NCBI GenBank assembly: GCA_902491345.1
Contig: CABUHI010000027.1
Span: forward strand, 1 to 20,456
Direction of reading: 5' to 3'
Origin: an uncultured Collinsella sp.
Lineage (GTDB): Bacteria > Actinomycetota > Coriobacteriia > Coriobacteriales > Coriobacteriaceae
DNA length: 20,456 bases
The notes under the pieces were generated by a model. The model saw nothing but the letters and a program-made list of their open reading frames with translations. It ran no database searches and was not told the origin of the DNA. Position 1 is the first letter of the stretch, and each line of letters opens with the position of its first letter. A program made the position numbers and the translations under genes. Below are positions 15,942-20,456 of this stretch, one piece after another.

Positions 15942-17156
15942 ATGACCGCGGCACCCAACAATTCAATGCAACTTGAGGGAAAAACGATCCTGCTGGGCAT
16001 TACCGGCGGGATCGCCGCCTATAAGTCGTGCAATATCGTGCGCCTGCTGCAAAAGCGCGGCGCGCGTGTCAAGGTCGTTATGAGCGAGCATGCCACGGAG
16101 TTTGTGGGCCCGCTCACCTTTCGTGCGCTCACCAACGAGACCGTTGCCGTGGGCCTGTTCGACGACCCCTCCGACCCCATCCACCACATTTCGCTGGCGC
16201 AGGAGCCCGATCTGGTGGTCGTGGCGCCCGCGACGGCCAATATCATCGCCAAGATGGCCAACGGCATCGCCGATGACCTTATCTCCACCACGCTGCTTGC
16301 GACGCCGCGACCCATCGTGATCGCACCTGCTATGAACAACGGCATGTGGAAGGCACCGGCGACGCAGGCCAATATGGCCACGCTGCACGACCGCGGGGTG
16401 CACGTGGTTGGCCCCGGCAGCGGCTACCTTGCCTGCGGCGACGTGGACACGGGCCGCATGAGCGAGCCCGAGGACATCGTCGAGGCTGTCTGTGAGGTGC
16501 TCAACCCCGCGCCTCAAGACCTGGCAGGTAAGCGCATCGTGATTACCGCCGGCCCCACGCACGAACCGATCGATCCTGTGCGCTTTATTGGCAACCGATC
16601 GTCGGGCAAGATGGGCATCGCCCTGGCAGGGGAGGCCGCACGCCGCGGCGCTGTGGTCACGCTCGTGTTGGGACCGGCATCACTCGATGCGCCCCGCGGC
16701 GTAGAGTGCGTACGCGTGCAGACCGCCGCAGAGATGCTCCAGGCTGCCCTGAGCGCCTTCCAGACGGCCGATGCGGCCATTTGCGCCGCTGCCGTCGCCG
16801 ACTATACCCCCGCCACCCCTGCCAACCATAAGCTCAAAAAGGCCAACGAGCGCTTGGATCGCATCGAACTGGTCGAGACGGTCGATATTTTGGCCGAGCT
16901 CTCGCGCCAGAAGGGCGAGCGGTGCGTGATCGGATTTGCGGCCGAGACCGATAACGTTGTCGAGTATGCCGAGCGCAAATTGGCTCGCAAGGGCTGCGAT
17001 GTAATTATCGCCAACGATGTCTCACGCACCGATTCGGGCTTTGGGACCGACACCAACAAGGCCTGGATCGTGAGTACAGCGGGTACGCAAGAACTTCCCG
17101 TACTAACAAAACCCCAGCTCGCAGATACAATTTTGGACTTGCTCAAAAATATTTAA
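15942..17156 (+). CDS. coaBC: Bifunctional phosphopantothenoylcysteine decarboxylase/synthase
   Basis: A 404 aa flavoenzyme that makes 4'-phosphopantetheine for coenzyme A in two steps. The N-terminal CoaC half has GITGGIAAYKSCNIVR, the catalytic His82 (HHISLA), PATANIIAKMANGIADDL and PAMNNGMW, and the active-site Cys165 (LACGDVDTGRM). The C-terminal CoaB half, from about residue 197, starts ITAGPTHEPIDPVRFIGN with RSSGKMG and later has ADYTP and GFAAETDN, the CTP and phosphopantothenate sites. All signatures are intact. The start follows AAGGAA (15929-15934); ATG 15966 is an alternative that would remove eight non-conserved residues. It is the last gene of the housekeeping run, with no terminator before the tRNA gene. 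Confidence 0.95.
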   Translation: MTAAPNNSMQLEGKTILLGITGGIAAYKSCNIVRLLQKRGARVKVVMSEHATEFVGPLTFRALTNETVAVGLFDDPSDPIHHISLAQEPDLVVVAPATANIIAKMANGIADDLISTTLLATPRPIVIAPAMNNGMWKAPATQANMATLHDRGVHVVGPGSGYLACGDVDTGRMSEPEDIVEAVCEVLNPAPQDLAGKRIVITAGPTHEPIDPVRFIGNRSSGKMGIALAGEAARRGAVVTLVLGPASLDAPRGVECVRVQTAAEMLQAALSAFQTADAAICAAAVADYTPATPANHKLKKANERLDRIELVETVDILAELSRQKGERCVIGFAAETDNVVEYAERKLARKGCDVIIANDVSRTDSGFGTDTNKAWIVSTAGTQELPVLTKPQLADTILDLLKNI

Positions 17157-17164
17157 AAAAGTTC

Positions 17165-17194
17165 TTGCGCAAGGCCAAAGTTTCGGGTTAATAT
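17165..17194 (+). promoter_or_regulatory. Possible promoter of the tRNA-Pro gene
   Basis: TTGCGC (17165-17170) and TAATAT (17189-17194) are separated by 18 bases and lie about 40 bases before the tRNA. A better -10 match, TATACT (17192-17197), has a less good 21-base spacer. The -35 element overlaps the palindrome CTTGCGCAAG (17164-17173). Read as plausible only; read-through from coaBC could also serve the tRNA. Confidence 0.35.
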
Positions 17195-17236
17195 ACTCCC
17201 TGTTGCGAGCGAGAGCAGAGCAACAGACAAAAGCTT

Positions 17237-17313
<77 letters not shown>

Positions 17314-17322
17314 GAAGTTTGC

Positions 17323-17352
17323 AGGTCAGGCACCTAGTGCCTGACCTTTTTT
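17323..17352 (+). terminator. Strong intrinsic terminator after tRNA-Pro
   Basis: GGTCAGGCAC (17324-17333) and GTGCCTGACC (17337-17346) form a perfect 10 bp stem, extended by an A-T pair, with a three-base loop (CTA), then six Ts (17347-17352). It lies ten bases after the tRNA 3' end. Since no terminator separates coaBC and the tRNA, it probably ends both transcripts. Confidence 0.93.
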
Positions 17353-17355
17353 GTT

Positions 17356-17385
17356 TTAAGCAATTGCTTAATTTTGATTAAGCAA
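17356..17385. repeat. TTAAGCAA triple repeat with perfect 16-bp palindrome
   Basis: TTAAGCAA (17356-17363) is followed directly by its reverse complement TTGCTTAA (17364-17371), then by a third direct copy (17378-17385) after six bases. The middle copy can pair with either flank. It follows the tRNA terminator and begins the noncoding block. Such spacing could be a protein binding site or recombination site; no function is shown. Confidence 0.6.
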
Positions 17386-17543
17386 CAGGGTGCCAAAAAT
17401 CTACCTGCGCGATAATCGCCTTTTGCGGCTACTTGCGCGTTTTGCACGCGCTTGAGCCGATTTATTAACGCGGTACGAATCTACATACGCGTAGCTGGTA
17501 TACAGCCGATTACGAGCTGTACTTATCGCGGCGATTTACACAG

Positions 17544-17579
17544 ATATAGCGACTGTAACGAACAAGCGTGTCGCTATAT
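17544..17579. repeat. Perfect 10-bp inverted repeat
   Basis: ATATAGCGAC (17544-17553) and GTCGCTATAT (17570-17579) are exact reverse complements separated by 16 bases. There is no T tract after it on plus; on minus the preceding bases are not T-rich either, so it is not a clear terminator. It could be a stem-loop RNA element, an operator or the end of a small mobile repeat. Confidence 0.6.
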
Positions 17580-17590
17580 TTAGTCCAGTA

Positions 17591-17617
17591 GTCCACTTGA
17601 TCGGTGGACAAGTGGGC
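17591..17617. repeat. Two mutually exclusive hairpins
   Basis: GTCCACTTG (17591-17599) can pair with CAAGTGGGC (17609-17617) as a 9-bp stem with one G-T pair. Its first six bases can instead pair with GTGGAC (17604-17609). The two structures share bases and exclude each other, which is a pattern seen in switching RNAs, but short repeats produce it by chance too. Confidence 0.4.
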
Positions 17618-17775
17618 TGTTGCAACGAAACGCAAAGCAGGACGGGCTCTATACGAGGACGCCGCAGAGGTAATGGCGGAGGAGTGCGGCTGGCGCTCTG
17701 AGAGCCGCTGTATGACCCTATTTCTCCTCAACCCGAATACCTGTGCCGCGAACCTAAACCGTTCGTACACTTGCC

Positions 17776-17808
17776 AAAAGATAGGCCCACGCGGAGTCGC
17801 GCGGGCCT
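17776..17808 (-). terminator. Intrinsic terminator of the DUF6273 gene fragment
   Basis: On the minus strand GGCCC-G-CGCG (17807-17798) pairs with CGCG-T-GGGCC (17793-17784) around a four-base loop with a single mismatch, and is followed by ATCTTTTGG, a short T tract. It lies 14 bases after the stop of the minus-strand CDS at 17822, showing that this CDS was the end of a real transcription unit. Confidence 0.7.
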
Positions 17809-17821
17809 TGCACTAGAAAAT

Positions 17822-18343
17822 CTAGAAGCACCAAGCGGGAAACACGTTGCCGGCACTGTTGGCACTACCGCTGCTCCAGCGACCGAAAGGGTCAACATAG
17901 ATAAAGTCCGTTGAGTCACTCGGAGACACGGAACGAGTGCTGAAATAGCACACAATCTCAGGTCCAGAATACCTCGACGTCGCATAGTACTCGTACTGGG
18001 CGCCGTCAGACTGGAGGTCTCCGTAAATCTCGGTCGTCGAGAGGATGAAGACCTTGTCATTCGTTGCCGTCGGAGTGCCGGCGCTACCGCCGCCCTCGTT
18101 GTCCGTCATCTTCGTGACAGCCTTCGCCTTGGACTGGAGCTCGGCCGGCAGGAGCGCCCAGAGGTCACCGGAGTTCAGGCGGGCGCGGAGCTTAGAGGAC
18201 CTCCAACCGCCGACATTGGTCTTTGTGTCGTTCCAGATGTGTTTGTATAGGACATCGTTGGTCGTCTCAAACGTCAGCCCCGCCTTGCCGCTACCGTCGG
18301 CGAGGTCGTCATGGTTGATACCGATGATGCGGTATCTGGGCAT
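17822..18343 (-). pseudogene. C-terminal fragment of a DUF6273-type protein
   Basis: The reading frame codes 173 aa from an internal ATG. Pattern matches to DUF6273 are WRSSKLRARLN (about residues 47-57), DKVFILSTTEIYGDL (about 95-109), a TRSVSP block and the terminal GNVFPAWCF, close to the usual family ending. DUF6273 is usually the C-terminal domain of longer surface or secreted proteins with repeats or signal peptides. Here no signal peptide or N-terminal part is present, and the frame is open upstream of the ATG only to a TGA at 18370-18368. The nine codons between that stop and the ATG look like continued coding, so the ATG is probably internal. No ribosome binding site is visible. A good terminator follows. 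It is most likely a truncated remnant; a free-standing short protein is possible. Confidence 0.65.
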
Positions 18344-18378
18344 CGTGGTGTCAGCACTGCGAATCTCTCATAGAAGAT
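18344..18378. other. Head-to-head joint between two truncated genes
   Basis: The minus-strand DUF6273 frame fades out at 18367-18370 and the plus-strand thioredoxin-like frame begins at about 18361-18379. Neither has an N-terminal half, promoter or ribosome binding site here. A single deletion or insertion joint within roughly 18361-18375 explains both. Confidence 0.5.
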
Positions 18379-18666
18379 ATGCAACAACTTGATAATTTCG
18401 CAGCCTTAAGGAAGAACCTTTTCACTATTTCCGAGGACAGCACAATTGAAGAAGCCTCGGTCCATGAAGGAGACTTTCCCATATACATAGATTAAGATAA
18501 GACCGTGTATGACCAATATGAACTTGAGCATATTCCGTCCGTATTCATACTGGATGATCAAGGAAACATCATCGGCTTATCCGAAGGAGAGGAAGAACCT
18601 CTTGCCTTATTAAAGAAATATGCCGAATACAACGGATATAAAGCGGAAGGAGGCGACATCGAGTAA
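18379..18666 (+). pseudogene. Remnant of a thioredoxin-like (TlpA/redoxin) protein
   Basis: Reading one frame from ATG 18379 gives 38 codons, an in-frame TAA at 18493-18495, then 56 more sense codons to TAA 18664. Across the stop the sequence reads as one domain: FTISEDST, PIYID, then HIPSVFILDDQGNIIG, the conserved cis-Pro region and final strands of thioredoxin-like folds, and a Lys/Glu-rich helix. The N-terminal part with the CxxC active site is missing at the upstream joint. The TAA probably replaced an acidic codon (GAA). The frame may extend upstream to about 18367 but no start signal was seen. The gene is A/T-richer than the housekeeping run, suggesting transfer. It lies 29 bases before the secreted protein gene, same strand, likely its former operon partner. 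Confidence 0.72.
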
Positions 18667-18683
18667 CTATCAAAGGCCAGATT

Positions 18684-18689
18684 AAGGAG
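18684..18689 (+). promoter_or_regulatory. Ribosome binding site of the secreted small protein
   Basis: AAGGAG six bases before ATG 18696. It supports this start, and with the signal peptide it makes the gene believable despite its interruption. Confidence 0.7.
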
Positions 18690-18695
18690 CCAGCC

Positions 18696-19100
18696 ATGAA
18701 GAAATGCCTGCCCTCCATCGTCTCAGCAGCTCTTTGCCTCTCCCTTGTCATGACACCATTTGCGCCCGTTGCGGCAGCCTATGCCGACGAGGGATCTCCC
18801 GCCGAGAGCAGCGAGATCTACGTCGGAGACAACTACGACGAAAATTACGATATATCCCTTTTTGAGCGCGGACGCTGCACGGATTCATATTCCAAGGCGT
18901 GGTGCGATTCTCACGGATTTGCAAATAACCGCACCGTCCCTCACAAGGTCAAGCTGAACGCGAAGGAGGAGGCTTGCCTGCGCGATCTCTAGCTTGTTGG
19001 CACCGCTGAAGTTATCGCCGGTCTCGTGACAACCGGTCCTAGCGGCGGCTTTTTTGCAACCGCAATGACATCGTACCGACTTTTCATTTGCATGTTCTGA
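18696..19100 (+). pseudogene. Secreted cysteine-rich small protein, interrupted by an in-frame TAG
   Basis: ATG 18696 opens a frame of 98 aa ending at TAG 18990-18992. It has a signal peptide: MKK, a hydrophobic core to about residue 27 and an AYA cleavage site after residue 30. The mature part has Cys61, Cys70 and Cys94. The same frame continues past the TAG for 35 further codons to TGA 19098-19100, adding a hydrophobic Gly-rich tail (VTTGPSGGFFATAM) and a fourth Cys at 132. The TAG is probably a nonsense mutation: the tail keeps the frame, codon use looks coding, and the next gene begins 12 bases after the TGA with its ribosome binding site directly behind it. I do not recognise the family. 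The layout resembles secreted toxin or bacteriocin precursors, but this is only suggestive. If the TAG is genuine, the product is a 98 aa secreted protein. Confidence 0.6.
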
Positions 19101-19107
19101 AAGGAAG
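19100..19107 (+). promoter_or_regulatory. Ribosome binding site of the small membrane protein
   Basis: AAAGGAAG begins at the last base of the TGA at 19098-19100 and precedes ATG 19113 by five bases. Its position links the membrane protein to the extended form of the upstream gene. Confidence 0.6.
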
Positions 19108-19112
19108 TTGCC

Positions 19113-19352
19113 ATGTTGTCGCAAAATCAATCGAGATACTTGGACATAATCGGCTTTGCCCTGCTTGCATTACTCTTTGCTAGCGACCTTTTGCTGAAAC
19201 CGCCCAAGGAACTCGTTTTGCTTGCCATAGACTGCATTTCCGCCCTTTACTTTACGGCAACCCTATTCGTCGGGCTAAAGGAGAGGAAAAAAGGCGCAGT
19301 CGTTGCATCTGCCGTAGGCGTGATCATAGCCATTGCCTCATTCTTTATCTGA
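19113..19352 (+). CDS. Small three-helix membrane protein, possible immunity protein
   Basis: A 79 aa protein with three hydrophobic segments (about residues 12-28, 33-55 and 60-79) separated by short charged loops (KPPKE and KERKKG). It has no signal-peptide cleavage site and no recognised family. The start is supported by AAAGGAAG at 19100-19107. It follows the secreted protein gene by 12 bases on the same strand, the usual place of an immunity or anchoring protein in small peptide cassettes. That role is inferred from size, topology and position only. No transcription terminator was found after it. Confidence 0.6.
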   Translation: MLSQNQSRYLDIIGFALLALLFASDLLLKPPKELVLLAIDCISALYFTATLFVGLKERKKGAVVASAVGVIIAIASFFI

Positions 19353-19364
19353 CACATTGGTGAT

Positions 19365-19700
19365 CTAGGGGCGATATCGTAGGAATACAACCGGGAGAGC
19401 CGGGACCAGATTGCCCGGGTTGCCCGGTCGGCTCGCGCGACGGCGCGGCGGTTCGACAGAAAGCTCTCCGGACTTCACGCCGTTTCTGATCGCATTGTAG
19501 ACAGCCATCTCGTCTTCGCAGTCGGCAAGCACGCGGTGTGCGTCGTCGTTTTGGATATCCAGTAAATCTCGAAGGTCCTCCATGCACCAGCGTCCGAGAT
19601 CTGGCCATGCGCGTTGCGCGAGCTGATAAGTGTCGATTGCGATGTTGTAGTTAAAGTCCAGGCCAAACCCGTCCCAGGCAGAACGGCTTTGTTTCCTTGA
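19365..19700 (-). pseudogene. C-terminal remnant of a DnaQ-like 3'-5' exonuclease
   Basis: On the minus strand an open frame runs from just after TAA (19703-19701) to TAG at 19365. It contains NIAIDTYQLAQRAWPDL and a later AHRVLADCEDEMAVYNAI, which match exonuclease motif II surroundings and motif III (HxxxxD) of DnaQ/RNase T-type enzymes. The first motif (DxE) and any real start are missing; an internal ATG at 19583 would leave just 72 aa with half of motif II lost. The last 30 residues are Pro/Arg-rich and look unlike the family. The remnant is therefore a truncated, non-functional copy of a proofreading-type exonuclease. Confidence 0.65.
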
Positions 19701-19723
19701 TTATCAACTTCATCCGGACACTT

Positions 19724-19759
19724 CCCGCATTCATCCGTGTGTGTACGAATGAATGCGGG
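19724..19759. repeat. Long hairpin (14 bp, one mismatch)
   Basis: CCCGCATTCAT (19724-19734) pairs with ATGAATGCGGG (19749-19759), and after a C/A mismatch CGT (19736-19738) pairs with ACG (19745-19747) around GTGTGT. There is no T tract on either strand. It lies between the exonuclease remnant and the membrane-anchored protein on the minus strand, and next to a second hairpin. Confidence 0.6.
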
Positions 19760-19768
19760 GTTCAATAC

Positions 19769-19797
19769 CCCGGCGGCCTGATCGGCAGGCCGCCGGG
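19769..19797 (-). terminator. GC-rich 12-bp hairpin, possible terminator without T run
   Basis: CCCGGCGGCCTG (19769-19780) and CAGGCCGCCGGG (19786-19797) form a perfect 12-bp stem with a five-base loop, just six bases after the minus-strand stop codon at 19803. The position suits a terminator or 3'-end stabiliser of that gene, but no T tract follows on the minus strand. The second hairpin at 19724-19759 follows. Confidence 0.45.
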
Positions 19798-19802
19798 AAC
19801 TC

Positions 19803-20240
19803 TCACTCCTCGATAAAAGCCGGCACCCGGTTAGTCCTGCGCATCTTGAAATCGCCAGTCTCGTGGGAGACGTAGAGAATGCCGTCCATCCCGTCTCGCG
19901 ATGCATACGACAGGTGAACAGAACCGCAATCCGCACCATCATCGTCGAGAAGATCGAACGAATTCGGATCGCTCGTTGCGGCCAAACGACCACTCAGACA
20001 AGAGCCATCGCCATTACAGATTTGCCATTCCATGTCTTCGCCTGCAAGAATCGCCATAGAGGGCCTGGTCGCGCCATCGTTGACATACATCCCGTCTATG
20101 CCAAACCCATTTTCAGCGCCATCGATGAACGACTGCTCGGACCTATACCTCGCAAATGATGCACATAGCACCATTGCAAGACAAAGTACAAAGCCAACAA
20201 TAGCTATCTTTGCATAGCTCTTGCCTATCATGTCATTCAC
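19803..20240 (-). CDS. Membrane-anchored extracytoplasmic protein, unknown function
   Basis: A 145 aa protein with a basic N-terminus (KSYAK), one hydrophobic segment (about residues 12-29) and a mostly acidic outside domain with Cys residues at about 75, 81 and 104 and a Gly/Asp-rich composition. No family was recognised. The GTG start at 20240 overlaps the stop of the preceding ATPase gene (GTGAATGA) and lies close behind a GGGAGG; ATG 20231 is an alternative. The tight coupling says it works with the ABC transporter: perhaps as an accessory lipoprotein-like or immunity component. The membrane helix could also be a non-cleaved signal peptide. Confidence 0.6.
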   Translation of the reverse strand: MNDMIGKSYAKIAIVGFVLCLAMVLCASFARYRSEQSFIDGAENGFGIDGMYVNDGATRPSMAILAGEDMEWQICNGDGSCLSGRLAATSDPNSFDLLDDDGADCGSVHLSYASRDGMDGILYVSHETGDFKMRRTNRVPAFIEE

Positions 20241-20456
20241 CTCCCTCGTATGTATCGAGGTATTCCTGCTTGAGCGTCTGCGAGGACGACTCGATCTTTT
20301 CCACGAGCGTGCCGGCTTCGATGAAGTAGAACGAGTTGGTGAGGTCTGCCAGGTCGTCGAGTAGATGGCTTGAGATGAGCACGCTGCGTCCCCGCGCCAC
20401 CTCGCTGCGCATCGCGTCGCAGGAGGTTTTCCGTTTTCCCGGATCGAGGCCGTTCA
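20233..20456 (-). CDS. ABC transporter ATP-binding protein, C-terminal end only
   Basis: Reads minus strand from the window edge to TGA 20235-20233 (73 complete codons). It begins just after Walker B with NGLDPGK, the D-loop of an ABC ATPase, and contains the H-loop in VLISSHLLDDLADL and the typical FIEAGTLVEKI stretch that follows it. This matches BcrA/CcmA-type export ATPases for antibiotic or bacteriocin immunity and lipid transport. The Walker A, signature and the partner permease lie outside the window, so substrate is unknown. The next gene overlaps its stop, so they form one operon. Confidence 0.85.
   Translation of the reverse strand, partial: NGLDPGKRKTSCDAMRSEVARGRSVLISSHLLDDLADLTNSFYFIEAGTLVEKIESSSQTLKQEYLDTYEGGE

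Larger units (their letters stand above)
17353..17775. other. Gene-free, hairpin-rich stretch
   Basis: About 420 bases with no believable gene. Two short open frames exist (plus 17604-17816 and minus 17510-17770), but neither has a ribosome binding site, and they overlap antisense. The stretch holds the TTAAGCAA repeats, a GCGAT-A-ATCGC palindrome (17409-17419), a 10-bp inverted repeat (17544-17579) and alternative hairpins (17591-17617). Base use is less GC-rich than the housekeeping genes. Possible readings are a decayed gene, a dispersed repeat or an unknown RNA. Confidence 0.5.

Noticed and set aside
17510..17770. An 86-codon minus-strand frame opposite a 70-codon plus-strand frame at 17604-17816
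   Set aside because: There is no ribosome binding site and no recognised domain. The minus-strand frame starts just after the terminator of the DUF6273 fragment. It may be decayed coding, so it is only mentioned.
18990..18992. TAG read as pyrrolysine or selenocysteine-like recoding
   Set aside because: No recoding element or tRNA is visible, and a simple nonsense change explains it better.
19017..19055. A possible terminator ending in TTTTTT at 19050-19055 after the TAG
   Set aside because: The best stem is five base pairs with a loop of more than 20 bases, and the T run is also read as Phe-Phe in the continuing frame.
19475..19993. A 172-codon minus-strand frame
   Set aside because: It overlaps, in another frame, both the membrane-anchored protein and the exonuclease remnant; neither its sequence nor its start looks real.

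Overview
The window is GC-rich actinobacterial DNA. Gene content and order (scpA-scpB-rluB-cmk-plsC-ispH, a DUF512 radical SAM protein, der-plsY-gpsA-rpe), the strong GC bias at third codon positions and the lack of a ribosomal S1 fusion on ispH suggest the class Coriobacteriia, most likely Collinsella or a close relative. This assignment is inferred from protein features and gene order, not from a database search.

Region 1 (1-17156) is an unbroken run of 18 plus-strand housekeeping genes with gaps of 2-84 bases and several start/stop overlaps. It holds an ABC-F ATPase, a small membrane protein, a site-2-type metalloprotease, ScpA and ScpB (chromosome condensation), RluB (23S rRNA pseudouridine), Cmk (CMP kinase), PlsC (acyltransferase), IspH (isoprenoid synthesis), a PDZ/radical-SAM/DUF512 protein, Der (50S assembly GTPase), PlsY and GpsA (phospholipid synthesis), Rpe (pentose phosphate), a cysteine desulfurase, a Nif3-like protein, a coiled-coil zinc-ribbon protein and CoaBC (coenzyme A). 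With PlsC, PlsY and GpsA in one run, the genes for glycerol 3-phosphate, its acylation and the second acylation are co-located. They are interleaved with ribosome maturation and chromosome segregation genes.

Region 2 (17157-17352) is a tRNA-Pro(GGG) gene with encoded CCA and a very clear intrinsic terminator. No terminator is seen between coaBC and the tRNA, so this one probably closes the whole run.

Region 3 (17353-20456) is accessory DNA with a different texture: more A/T, both strands used, long noncoding stretches, many inverted repeats and several broken genes. It holds a hairpin-rich noncoding block, the C-terminal part of a DUF6273-type protein (minus), a thioredoxin-like remnant with a nonsense codon (plus), a secreted cysteine-containing small protein interrupted by an in-frame TAG, a small three-helix membrane protein, a remnant of a DnaQ-like exonuclease (minus), two strong hairpins, and the end of an ABC transporter operon (minus: an ATPase running off the window edge, then a membrane-anchored protein). 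The DUF6273 and thioredoxin fragments meet head to head, each without its 5' part, which points to a recombination joint.

The most interesting lead is the small cassette at 18379-19352: thioredoxin-like protein, secreted precursor with a hydrophobic glycine-rich tail, and small membrane protein, all on one strand and tightly spaced. It could be a decayed secreted peptide (bacteriocin-like) system with an immunity-type membrane protein. This is a hypothesis; no known family was recognised for the two small proteins.
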